From: Spirochaetales bacterium Spiro_01
GTDB taxonomy: Bacteria > Spirochaetota > Spirochaetia > Sphaerochaetales > Sphaerochaetaceae
NCBI GenBank assembly: GCA_001604265.1
Contig: LVBC01000224.1
Span: forward strand, 1 to 6,810
Direction: 5' to 3'
DNA: 6,810 bases
Made by a program: the position numbers and the translations under genes. A model generated the notes under the pieces. It made no database searches, had not been told where the DNA came from, and saw only the letters and a list, made by a program, of their open reading frames with translations. This document shows, in pieces, positions 1 to 6,744 of the stretch. Position 1 is the stretch's first letter; every line of letters begins with the position of its first letter.

Positions 1-482
1 CTGTTAGGTTTAAGATAACCCGAATCCTCCGTGGAGGCAACATAATCGAAAAGTCCGGAAAGCCCTAGCAGCTCGATTTTGTTACCGATCGGGAAATCGG
101 AAAGTGCTGCTATAAGATAGCCCCGCCTCTTTGCCTCGAGAAGGGCCTCTCTCATGCCTCTGTACGGCCTTATGAAGGCCCTTGAAGCCCTCTGCCAGGG
201 TTCGTATATGCACCTGTTGTAGCGTTCGATATATCCATCGATATCCTCATAGCCGAGAATGGAGGCCTCCTTTCTCCTGAAGTCCTCCCTTCCAAGACCT
301 CGCTTTCCTTCAAGTCCATCCTGGGCTCTCAGGGACTGCCTTGTAGAGTTGTACTTCATCGAGAAGAGAGGATGTGCTGCAGCAGCGGCAGCAAGGTATG
401 CACTCGTCCTCCACTTGGGATAGAGGGTTCCATCGATATCGAAGCAGAGAGCCTTCAGGCCATGTTCCGCACAGAAGCCCAT
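1..482 (-). CDS. HAD-superfamily hydrolase, N-terminal part (cut by left window edge)
   Basis: The first 160 residues of a haloacid dehalogenase-type phosphohydrolase are visible; the 3' end lies outside the window. Motif I is FDIDGTLYP at residues 14-22, with the nucleophile Asp15 and the acid/base Asp17. A helical stretch (about 23-105) follows where a C1 cap domain is expected. Motif II is probably Ser128 in LSDFP, and the motif III lysine is probably Lys158 in GYLKPN. Members usually remove phosphate from small metabolites; the substrate cannot be read from this fragment. The ATG overlaps the der stop codon by one base (TGATG), and a Shine-Dalgarno-like AAGGGG lies 9 nt upstream inside der, so translation is probably coupled to der. 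It is the last visible gene of the ptsI-der operon. The family is secure, the specific function unknown. Confidence 0.85.
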   Translation of the reverse strand, partial: MGFCAEHGLKALCFDIDGTLYPKWRTSAYLAAAAAAHPLFSMKYNSTRQSLRAQDGLEGKRGLGREDFRRKEASILGYEDIDGYIERYNRCIYEPWQRASRAFIRPYRGMREALLEAKRRGYLIAALSDFPIGNKIELLGLSGLFDYVASTEDSGYLKPN

Positions 483-2035
483 CAGCGCTCACCCCTTCTT
501 CTTGCCTGCTTGGAGTTCCTCACTATCTTCTCTGCTCTCTCCCTCTCCTTGCCAAGGCGGGCCTTTCCGCCCGGCTTGTTGGCAACACCCTTCTTCGCTG
601 GAGTGCTCTTCTTCTCAGAGCTCATGACCCTTCTGATCTCGAGCTCATCCTTCCTGGGTCCATTCTCGTTGAGGCTCTTGTTCCTGGCCCTCTCCCGCAG
701 GTTTATCTCGATCGGGATGTATGAGAAGCCGAGCTCCTTCCTCATGCAGTTCTTGATGTAGCTGAGGTAGGTCTCCGGGAACTCCTTTATCCTGTTGACG
801 AAGAGAAGGAAGCGAACAGGTGTGACAGAGACCTGGGTCCCATAGAGCACCTTGTAGTGTCCGGCAGCTCCGCGAGCTGGCTGGTAGTTCTCTCCCCAGG
901 CCTTCAGGGCACTGTTGAGCTCTGCGGTATCGATTCTTCGGTTGAGCTGCTTCCAGACGGCCCAGACAGTATCGAGAAGCTTTCCGATCTCATCTCCCTG
1001 CAGTGCGCTGATAGGCACAAGAGGTGCAAAGGAGAGGACAGGGAAGAGGAATCTCACTCTGTCCTTTATCGCCTCGAGCTCATTCTCGACTCCCTTGAGT
1101 GCATCCATCTTGTTCAGGACGAGAACGACACCCTTGCCTCTTCTGACTATGAGCTGTGCGATCTTCTTGTCCTGATCTGCAAGTCCCTCTGTTATATCTA
1201 TCATGAGAAGGACGACATCTGCTTCGTCGATAGTCTTTATCGCTCTGTTGACCGAGTAGTATTCGACATCATCCTCGACCTTGCTCTTTCTCCTGATACC
1301 TGCAGTATCGAGTACTGTGTAGTCGGTTCCCTTGTATGTGAAGGTCCCTCTCATGACATCCCTGGTAGTTCCAGCTATCGAGCTGACTATAGAGATATCA
1401 CGGCCGGTGAGCAGATTCGTCAGCGTGGATTTTCCGGTATTCGGCTTGCCCAGGATTGCTATCTTTATGCTCTCCGGCTCCTCTGGAGCCTCCTCGACCC
1501 TCTCGAGAGACAGCATCCCGAGAAGTGTATCCTCGAGCTCCTCGATTCCAAGCCCGTGCGCCGCCGAGATTCCCACAACTCTCTGGTAGCCATACTGGTA
1601 GTAGTTCCAGATCAGGTCCTCCCTCACAGGATCGTCTATCTTGTTGACGGCAAGTACCATCTTGTCGGTGTATGGCCTCAGTGCCTTCAGAAGGAGCTGA
1701 TCCTCGGCATTGACCTCGGTACAGTCCATCACGAAGATGATCAGGTCGCTCTGCGCGAGCAGCGACATCGACTTGTCCGTGACTGCTCCATCGAGCCCCT
1801 CGCGCTCTATCTTGACACCACCGCTGTCCACAAGGGTGACAGGATGGTTGCCAAGCAGCCAGCGCTCCGGGATCGGATCCCTGGTGACTCCCGGGGTCGG
1901 ATCTGTGATTGCCCTCCTCTTGCCGATCAGGCGGTTGAAAAGTGTGGACTTACCTACATTCGGTCGCCCAATTATGCTTATCAGAGGAAGCTGTGTATCG
2001 ATATCTGCCTTATTTATCAAATCCAATTTCTGCAT
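482..2035 (-). CDS. der: Ribosome assembly GTPase Der (EngA), tandem GTPase domains
   Basis: Der is an essential GTPase for 50S subunit maturation and acts in the cytoplasm on pre-ribosomes. At 517 residues it is somewhat longer than the usual 440-490. Domain 1 has G1 GRPNVGKS (23-30), TPGVTRD (47-53), G3 as DSGG (70-73, where DTGG or DTAG is usual), G4 NKID (131-134) and G5 SAAHG (157-161). Domain 2 has G1 GKPNTGKS (196-203), AGTTRD (221-226), G3 DTAG (243-246), G4 NKMD (308-311) and G5 SAL (343-345). A KH-like domain covers about 360-450. A basic tail of some 65 residues follows, rich in Lys and Arg and of low complexity, probably for rRNA contact. The ATG overlaps the end of ptsI by 26 bp and has a GGAG 7 nt upstream, within ptsI. 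The family identification is secure. Confidence 0.98.
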   Translation of the reverse strand: MQKLDLINKADIDTQLPLISIIGRPNVGKSTLFNRLIGKRRAITDPTPGVTRDPIPERWLLGNHPVTLVDSGGVKIEREGLDGAVTDKSMSLLAQSDLIIFVMDCTEVNAEDQLLLKALRPYTDKMVLAVNKIDDPVREDLIWNYYQYGYQRVVGISAAHGLGIEELEDTLLGMLSLERVEEAPEEPESIKIAILGKPNTGKSTLTNLLTGRDISIVSSIAGTTRDVMRGTFTYKGTDYTVLDTAGIRRKSKVEDDVEYYSVNRAIKTIDEADVVLLMIDITEGLADQDKKIAQLIVRRGKGVVLVLNKMDALKGVENELEAIKDRVRFLFPVLSFAPLVPISALQGDEIGKLLDTVWAVWKQLNRRIDTAELNSALKAWGENYQPARGAAGHYKVLYGTQVSVTPVRFLLFVNRIKEFPETYLSYIKNCMRKELGFSYIPIEINLRERARNKSLNENGPRKDELEIRRVMSSEKKSTPAKKGVANKPGGKARLGKERERAEKIVRNSKQARRRGER

Positions 2036-3701
2036 GGAAATACTCCATTAAGTTGCTGATCTCGCGGTAGCTTGTCATATTAAGTGCCCTTTTGGCAAGT
2101 GCCTGTGCATCGGCAAGCGATATATTCCTTATCAATCTCTTCACTCTCGCCATCGATGAGATGTTCATGCTCAGATTCCTATAGCCAAGACCCACCAGAA
2201 GCGGTGTGACCATCTCGTCACCGGCCATCTCACCGCAGATTCCCAGCTCGATCCCTGCCTCATCTGCCGCATCTGCAGTCATCTTCAGAAGCCTCAGGAC
2301 TGCCGGATGGAGGCGGTTGTACAGGTGCGCTATCTTCTCATTTCCTCTATCGACAGCTAGTGTGTACTGGACAAGGTCATTGGTTCCGACAGAGAAGAAG
2401 TCCACTTTCCTTGCCAGAATATCTGCAGTTATTGCAGCTGATGGGACCTCTATCATTATTCCCACCTTGATATTCTCATCGAAGGCGATGCCCTCGCTTC
2501 TGCACTCTCTCTTCACATCCTCGAAGAGCGAGAGCACCTCGTCGAGCTCTCCTGCTCCCGAGATCATGGGGAACATTATCCTGACATTGCCGAAGACAGA
2601 GGCCTTCAGAATCGCCTTGAGCTGCGGTCGGAAGATATCCTTGCGGTCCATGCAGAGGCGAACTGCCCTGTAGCCGAGCACAGGATTCTCCTCGTTCTCG
2701 CTGATGCCATCGACCATCTTGTCCCCACCGATATCGTAGGTCCTGAAGCAGACATCTCCGCACCCCTTCATCTTCTCTGCGACCTGTGAGTAGACCTGGT
2801 CGCTGCCATGTCCTCCCATGAGCAGGAACTCTGTCCTGAAAAGACCGATTCCCGAAGCACCTGATCGTTTGACAGCCTCTATGCTCCTTGCATCCTCGAT
2901 ATTTGCTTCAACTGCGATTTCAACGCCATCGAGAGTGATTGCAGGAAGTGATGTATCTGTATCGGCAGAGCCGCTGAGGCCCGCCCTTATTCTCTCCAGC
3001 ACTTCATCATCCGGGTCTATGTAGATTGCACCCTCATCGCCATCGAAGGCGACCAGGCTGCCTTTTCTCACGAGCCTTGTCGCACTTGAGGCCGAGGTGA
3101 GACAGGGGACTCCCTCTGCCCTTGAAAGAATTGCAACGTGGCTTGTAAGTCCGCCCTTCTCGAGTACTATTGCCTTTACAAGGGAGAGATCCAGGGAGAG
3201 GAACTCCGAAGGAAGCAGATAGTCTGCAATGAGGACAGAGGAATCCTGGATAACAGGGCCTCCATGCCCTGAGCGGGTGATCGAGGCTATGAGCCTGGAT
3301 GAAACATCCTCTATGTCGCTTATTCTCTCTCTGAAGGAGTCGCTCCTCAGTCTGGATAGGGCCTCGACGATCTCTCCCTCTGCACTCTCGACAGCCCAGG
3401 CGGCCCTTCTGTGCCCCTCTCTGATATAGCCTTCCACCCTTCCTCTGAAGTCGGGATCGTCGATCATGAAAAGCTGGCTTTCGAGAATCGCAAGTGCATC
3501 CGGAGAGGGGCTCTTTGCCATCTCCTCCCTGATCTCCTTCATCACTCTCCTTCCAGCCTCCTGGAAGGCCGAGAGCTCTCTTTCCGCTTCCTCTTCGCTC
3601 TGGATTCTGCTGTGCTCGACTGTGGGAGTGTGATGGTTCAGAATATAGGCCCTGGCTACAGCGAACCCCTTCATAATGACATTTCCCACTACTTTTTCCA
3701 T
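2010..3701 (-). CDS. ptsI: PTS enzyme I (phosphoenolpyruvate-protein phosphotransferase)
   Basis: Enzyme I takes phosphate from phosphoenolpyruvate onto a histidine and passes it to HPr, the first step of PTS sugar uptake and signalling. From ATG 3701 it has 563 residues, against 575 in E. coli. The N-terminal HPr-binding and swivelling domains carry the phosphorylated His188 in GGLTSHVAILSRAEGVPC. The C-terminal PEP-binding barrel has Arg289 (GLFRTEFL), Arg320 (FRTYDIGGDK), Glu418 (MIEVPSA), Asn441-Asp442 (GTNDLVQYTLAVDRGN), Arg452 and Cys489 (ICGEMAGD), matching E. coli R296, R332, E431, N454-D455, R465 and C502. There is no GAF domain, so it is PtsI rather than PtsP. The segment between Arg289 and Arg320 is about five residues short and lacks the usual PTEEEQ-like stretch. 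Enzyme I sequences begin just before the GNVIMKGFAVA segment, which favours ATG 3701 over the in-frame TTG at 3743. No HPr or EII gene is in the window. Confidence 0.95.
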   Translation of the reverse strand: MEKVVGNVIMKGFAVARAYILNHHTPTVEHSRIQSEEEAERELSAFQEAGRRVMKEIREEMAKSPSPDALAILESQLFMIDDPDFRGRVEGYIREGHRRAAWAVESAEGEIVEALSRLRSDSFRERISDIEDVSSRLIASITRSGHGGPVIQDSSVLIADYLLPSEFLSLDLSLVKAIVLEKGGLTSHVAILSRAEGVPCLTSASSATRLVRKGSLVAFDGDEGAIYIDPDDEVLERIRAGLSGSADTDTSLPAITLDGVEIAVEANIEDARSIEAVKRSGASGIGLFRTEFLLMGGHGSDQVYSQVAEKMKGCGDVCFRTYDIGGDKMVDGISENEENPVLGYRAVRLCMDRKDIFRPQLKAILKASVFGNVRIMFPMISGAGELDEVLSLFEDVKRECRSEGIAFDENIKVGIMIEVPSAAITADILARKVDFFSVGTNDLVQYTLAVDRGNEKIAHLYNRLHPAVLRLLKMTADAADEAGIELGICGEMAGDEMVTPLLVGLGYRNLSMNISSMARVKRLIRNISLADAQALAKRALNMTSYREISNLMEYFHAEIGFDK

Positions 3702-3709
3702 GGTAATGA

Positions 3710-3738
3710 ATTGTAGACTATCGAAGAAAGGTAGTAAA
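3710..3738 (-). promoter_or_regulatory. Predicted sigma-70-type promoter of the ptsI-der-HAD operon
   Basis: On the minus strand, -35 TTTACT (3738-3733) and -10 TACAAT (3715-3710) are separated by exactly 17 bp. The -10 matches TATAAT at 5 of 6 positions and the -35 matches TTGACA at 4 of 6. The ptsI ATG begins only 9 bases past the last base of the -10, so transcription should start at about 3704-3701, giving a leader of 0-3 nt. No Shine-Dalgarno sequence precedes this ATG, which fits a leaderless message. The promoter lies inside the alternative TTG-initiated reading, so the two interpretations exclude each other. Confidence 0.6.
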
Positions 3739-3749
3739 GCCAAAGAACC

Positions 3750-3779
3750 TTCACTTGATCACGCCAAATGGATTAGAAT
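3750..3779 (+). promoter_or_regulatory. Predicted promoter of the GerMN-domain gene, back to back with the ptsI promoter
   Basis: On the plus strand, -35 TTCACT (3750-3755) and -10 TAGAAT (3774-3779) are separated by 18 bp. The -35 matches consensus at 4 of 6 positions and the -10 at 5 of 6. The predicted transcription start (about 3785-3787) falls on or next to the ATG at 3787. Its -35 lies 11 bp from the -35 of the divergent ptsI promoter, so a regulator bound between them could affect both. This is a consensus match by eye only. Confidence 0.45.
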
Positions 3780-3786
3780 TGAGCTG

Positions 3787-4359
3787 ATGAAAGAGGAAGA
3801 AGAGAGAGCGTTGGGAGAAAAGAGCAGAGAAGGAAAGGATAAGGACCATCACATACTGAAGCAGATGATCCTCATTGCACTTCTCTGGGTACTCTGGGCC
3901 GCAGGTATAAGCGCGCTCCTCTTTCCGCGTCTTGAAAGGGCCTGGAAGGCGAGCGGCGTTGCCGAGCTGATGGCGCAGAGCCGAAGGTCGAACGAGAGTG
4001 TTCCTATCGACAGGACCGTCTCAATCGCACTGCTTTCACAGGATGATGTGAAGCTGTATACGCTCGAGACCAGAAGACGCGGCTCCGATGTCTACCACGA
4101 TACGATAGAGGCGCTGCTCAACGACTATGCATACGACTCCTACAGCGAGGGTTCTGTTTCCCTGATCGCACCGGGAACCAAGCTCATTGGACTGACCGTG
4201 AAGAGTGGAATCTGCTATGTGGACTTTTCACGCGAGTTCCTTGACAGCAGAGAGTTCGAAGGAGTGACTGCAAGAGACCTTGTCGAGAGGACACTTCTCA
4301 ACTTCGAGAAGATCAGCAAGGTCGTAATTCTTGTAGAGGGACAGGAGATCAAGAAGTAG
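3787..4359 (+). CDS. Single-pass membrane protein with GerMN domain
   Basis: This 190-residue protein has a highly charged N-terminus (1-25), one hydrophobic helix (about 24-46, HILKQMILIALLWVLWAAG onward) and a C-terminal GerMN-type domain (about 78-190). Telling features are IALLSQDD near 80, PGTKLIGLTVKSGICYVDFS (129-148) and a closing strand KVVILVEGQ (178-186). GerMN domains occur in the spore germination protein GerM and in envelope lipoproteins such as LpqB, but their biochemical role is poorly known. The domain should lie outside the cytoplasmic membrane. There is no lipobox; the only cysteine is Cys143, inside the domain. ATG 3787 was chosen because a promoter ends 7 bp before it and the charged segment fits a cytoplasmic tail. 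An upstream in-frame ATG at 3676 would run antisense into ptsI and across both promoters. TTG 3811, with GAGG-like bases upstream, is another possible start. The domain call is fairly sure; the function is unknown. Confidence 0.8.
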   Translation: MKEEEERALGEKSREGKDKDHHILKQMILIALLWVLWAAGISALLFPRLERAWKASGVAELMAQSRRSNESVPIDRTVSIALLSQDDVKLYTLETRRRGSDVYHDTIEALLNDYAYDSYSEGSVSLIAPGTKLIGLTVKSGICYVDFSREFLDSREFEGVTARDLVERTLLNFEKISKVVILVEGQEIKK

Positions 4360-4362
4360 AGT

Positions 4363-5136
4363 TCAGATCCTCTCGATTCCAAGTGCACGGTGCGTCTGTG
4401 CATCTATCTCGATAACAACGCCCTTTATCACACCATTTCCTTCAGCGACCACACTTCTTATCGGGACCTGAGTCTGCTGTCTTCTTATCGATACAGCCGG
4501 ATCCGATCCGATGACCATATCCTGGACTCCGGTCATTCCGATGTCCGTTATGTAGGCAGTTCCATTTGGAAGGATCCTCTCATCCATCGTCTGCACATGT
4601 GTGTGGGTTCCAACGACAGCAGATGCAAGGCCATCGAGATGGAAAGCAAGCGCCTCCTTCTCAAGGCTTGATTCAGCATGGAAGTCCACAAGGACGATGC
4701 AGCCCTGGCGAGAAAGCTTCTCTGCGCACTCTCTTCCGATCCTGAATGGATCGTCGGTCGTCGGCATGTCCGTCCTGCCCTGCAGATTGAGCACAGCGAA
4801 CTTCTGCCCGCTCTTCTCGACTGTGCAGACACCATGCCCTGGAACGCCAGAGACGTAGTTCTGTGGCCTCAGAAGGTCCTTCTGGCTATCGAGCAGTGGG
4901 AAGATATCCATCTTCTGCCAGATATGGTTTCCGGATGTGATGACATCCACACCCATCTTCTTGAAGATGTAGTAGTCATCCGGCTCGATACCGAAGCCCT
5001 GGGATGCGTTCTCTCCATTCACGACCACGAGGTCGGCCTCTGTTATCTTCACAAGTGAAGAGAGCCCTACGAACAGGGCTCTCTTTCCGGGATCTCCTGA
5101 GACATCCCCAAGCATAAGTACCTTTACGCTCTTCAC
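4363..5136 (-). CDS. ymdB: YmdB-family metallophosphoesterase (2',3'-cyclic-nucleotide 2'-phosphodiesterase)
   Basis: YmdB enzymes hydrolyse cyclic nucleotides (2',3'-cNMP, and cAMP in some members) with a dinuclear metal centre; in Bacillus subtilis YmdB affects biofilm formation and motility. All expected metal and catalytic residues are present in this 257-residue protein: Asp11 (GDVSGDPG), Glu42-Asn43 (NGENAS), Asn70-His71 (SGNHIW), His153 (DFHAE), His178 and His180 (GTHTHVQT). They sit three positions later than in the B. subtilis protein, so an intact, full-length enzyme is likely. The start is a GTG that overlaps the rny stop by one base (TAGTG). A GGAG lies 11 nt upstream, rather far, so initiation probably depends on ribosomes finishing rny. 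Pairing with rny also occurs in Bacillus and suggests a joint role in RNA turnover, possibly clearing cyclic phosphate products (inference). It ends 3 bp from the convergent GerMN gene. Confidence 0.96.
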   Translation of the reverse strand: MKSVKVLMLGDVSGDPGKRALFVGLSSLVKITEADLVVVNGENASQGFGIEPDDYYIFKKMGVDVITSGNHIWQKMDIFPLLDSQKDLLRPQNYVSGVPGHGVCTVEKSGQKFAVLNLQGRTDMPTTDDPFRIGRECAEKLSRQGCIVLVDFHAESSLEKEALAFHLDGLASAVVGTHTHVQTMDERILPNGTAYITDIGMTGVQDMVIGSDPAVSIRRQQTQVPIRSVVAEGNGVIKGVVIEIDAQTHRALGIERI

Positions 5137-6668
5137 TATCTGGCGTACTCCACAACTCTGGTCTCGCGGATGATGGTGACCTTGATCTTTCCTGGGTACC
5201 TGAGCTCGGCTTCGATCCTCGCTGCGATATCCTTGGCGATATCCTTGGCTCCATCATCGGTAACGGTATTGTTGTTGACAAGAATCCTGAGCTCCCTGCC
5301 AGCCTGGACAGCGAAGGCACTGTCTACGCCGTCAAAGCTCTTTGCGATGCCTTCAAGGCTCTCAAGACGCTTGATATAGTTGTCGATGCTCTCCCTTCTG
5401 GCACCTGGGCGGGCAGCAGAGATGGCATCTGCGATCTGCACGATGACAGCCTCGATGCTCAGGGCCTCCACATCGCCATGGTGTGCATGGACGGCATTGA
5501 CGACCTTCGGGTCCTCTCCGAGTCTCTTGCAGAGATCGGCACCGAGCTCTGCGTGGTTGGCCTCGCTCTCGGTCTCGGCACCCTTTCCAAGGTCATGCAG
5601 GAGTCCTGCTCTCTTTGCGATCTCGGCATCTGCACCCACCTCGGATGCAATCATGCCGGCAAGGATGGCGACCTCCTTGGAGTGGATGAGGACATTCTGT
5701 CCATAGCTTGTCCTGAAATGGAGTCTTCCGAGTGCCCTTATGAGCTCTGGACCCATATTTGGGAAGCCCAGATCGAAGACGACCTTCTCGCCCTCGTCGA
5801 CAATTATCCTGCCGATCTCCTTGCTCACCTTGTTGACCATCTCCTCGATTCTTGCAGGGTGGATCCTTCCATCCTGGACAAGGCGTTCGAGTGCAACTCT
5901 GGCAATCTCCTTCCTTACTGGGTCGAAGCAGCTGATAACGACAGCCTCAGGAGTATCATCGATGATGATATCGACGCCTGTGAGAGTCTCAAGGGTCCTG
6001 ATGTTCCTGCCTTCGCGTCCGATGATCCTTCCCTTCATCTCATCTGAAGGAAGGGATACAGAATCGGTCGTGATCTCGCCGCTGACTTCGGTCGCCAGAC
6101 GCTGGATGGACTCTACGATGATATCGCGGGCCACCTTGTCTGCCGAGAGCTTTGTCTCTGCTTCGATCTTGTTGATGTAGACCTGGCCATCGCGATGGGC
6201 CTTCTGCTGCATCTGCTCGATGATCGCATTCTTCGCCTCTTCCTGGCTCATTCCTGCGATCTTCTCGAGCTCCTGGATCAGGGAGTTCTCCTTGTCCTGG
6301 ACGCTCTTTTCCTTCTGAAGAAGCGCCGAATCTCTATCCGAAAGCTGCTTCTTCACATTCTCAAGCTCCTGCTGCTTGTGTTCCAGATTCTCTTCCTTCT
6401 GCTGAAGTCTTCTTTCATACTTCTGCAGCTCGGATCTTCTTTCTCTGGCTTCACGCTCCTGCTGCTGCTGTTCCTTCAGCAGTCTGTCTCTGGTCTCCAG
6501 GATAAGCTCCTTACCCTGTGCTTCCGCCTTGCTGACGGCTTCTTTAGCGAGACGTTCTGCATTCTGTTCAGCAGAGGTCAACTGGGACTTTGCGTATATC
6601 CAACGGCCTAGATAGCCGAGGGCGATGCCAATCAAACAGCAAAGGAGGGCAATTAGTACACTTACCAT
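5136..6668 (-). CDS. rny: Ribonuclease Y
   Basis: RNase Y is a membrane-bound endoribonuclease that starts mRNA decay and processing in bacteria that often lack RNase E. From ATG 6668 it has 510 residues, close to the usual 510-520. It shows an N-terminal membrane helix (about 2-24), a long Glu/Gln/Lys/Arg-rich coiled coil (about 30-190), a KH RNA-binding domain with the GREGRNI loop (217-223), and an HD hydrolase domain (about 325-420) with His329, the His358-Asp359 pair in LLHDLGKG, His394/His396 and Asp414 in QIADAISAARPGARRE. The C-terminus YPGKIKVTIIRETRVVEYAR is typical of the family. The start was chosen from the strong GGAGG 5 nt upstream; a TTG four codons earlier lies over this ribosome binding site. 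The gene heads a two-gene operon with ymdB. Confidence 0.98.
   Translation of the reverse strand: MVSVLIALLCCLIGIALGYLGRWIYAKSQLTSAEQNAERLAKEAVSKAEAQGKELILETRDRLLKEQQQQEREARERRSELQKYERRLQQKEENLEHKQQELENVKKQLSDRDSALLQKEKSVQDKENSLIQELEKIAGMSQEEAKNAIIEQMQQKAHRDGQVYINKIEAETKLSADKVARDIIVESIQRLATEVSGEITTDSVSLPSDEMKGRIIGREGRNIRTLETLTGVDIIIDDTPEAVVISCFDPVRKEIARVALERLVQDGRIHPARIEEMVNKVSKEIGRIIVDEGEKVVFDLGFPNMGPELIRALGRLHFRTSYGQNVLIHSKEVAILAGMIASEVGADAEIAKRAGLLHDLGKGAETESEANHAELGADLCKRLGEDPKVVNAVHAHHGDVEALSIEAVIVQIADAISAARPGARRESIDNYIKRLESLEGIAKSFDGVDSAFAVQAGRELRILVNNNTVTDDGAKDIAKDIAARIEAELRYPGKIKVTIIRETRVVEYAR
5226..5249. repeat. Perfect 12-bp tandem repeat within the 3' part of rny
   Basis: GATATCCTTGGC occurs twice in direct succession. 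It encodes the repeated residues AKDI-AKDI near residues 474-481 of RNase Y, in the region after the HD domain. The surrounding protein appears to be of normal length, so this may be chance codon reuse rather than a recent duplication. Confidence 0.9.
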
Positions 6669-6673
6669 ACAAT

Positions 6674-6680
6674 CCTCCAA
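6674..6680 (-). promoter_or_regulatory. Strong Shine-Dalgarno sequence of rny
   Basis: TTGGAGG on the minus strand, with 5 nt between it and ATG 6668, is a near-optimal ribosome binding site. It fixes the rny start and rules out the in-frame TTG at 6680, which is part of the site itself. It contrasts with ptsI and the GerMN gene, which have no recognisable site. Confidence 0.85.
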
Positions 6681-6691
6681 TGTTACTGTTT

Positions 6692-6720
6692 ATGATACAA
6701 ATGGAAAAGAATAGCGTCAA
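6692..6720 (-). promoter_or_regulatory. Predicted sigma-70-type promoter of rny-ymdB
   Basis: On the minus strand, -35 TTGACG (6720-6715, 5 of 6 to consensus) and -10 TATCAT (6697-6692, 5 of 6) are separated by 17 bp. Transcription should start near 6685, giving a leader of about 17 nt that contains the TTGGAGG ribosome binding site. This is the best promoter match in the window. Confidence 0.75.
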
Positions 6721-6744
6721 CCATCGAATATTTCGTAAACAATA

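Noticed and set aside
857..2059. Plus-strand open frame of 400 codons opposite der
   Set aside because: It lies wholly antisense to a clearly recognised der gene, its translation shows no domain and is compositionally odd, and long antisense frames are common opposite genes with this codon bias.
3702..3743. Upstream TTG start for ptsI adding 14 residues
   Set aside because: AAGG lies 4 nt before the TTG, but the added residues go beyond the usual enzyme I N-terminus and contain a near-consensus promoter for the shorter form. Not fully excluded.
3676..3786. Upstream ATG start for the GerMN gene adding 37 residues
   Set aside because: It would begin inside ptsI on the opposite strand and span both divergent promoters, has no ribosome binding site, and adds residues without any recognisable feature.
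5478..6047. Plus-strand open frame of 189 codons opposite rny
   Set aside because: Antisense shadow of the KH and HD domain coding region, with no recognisable motif or supporting context.
240..6125. Overuse of the palindrome GATATC (11 copies counted by eye)
   Set aside because: The sites I checked fall in coding sequence and are mostly Asp-Ile pairs written with the favoured GAT and ATC codons, so codon choice explains them.
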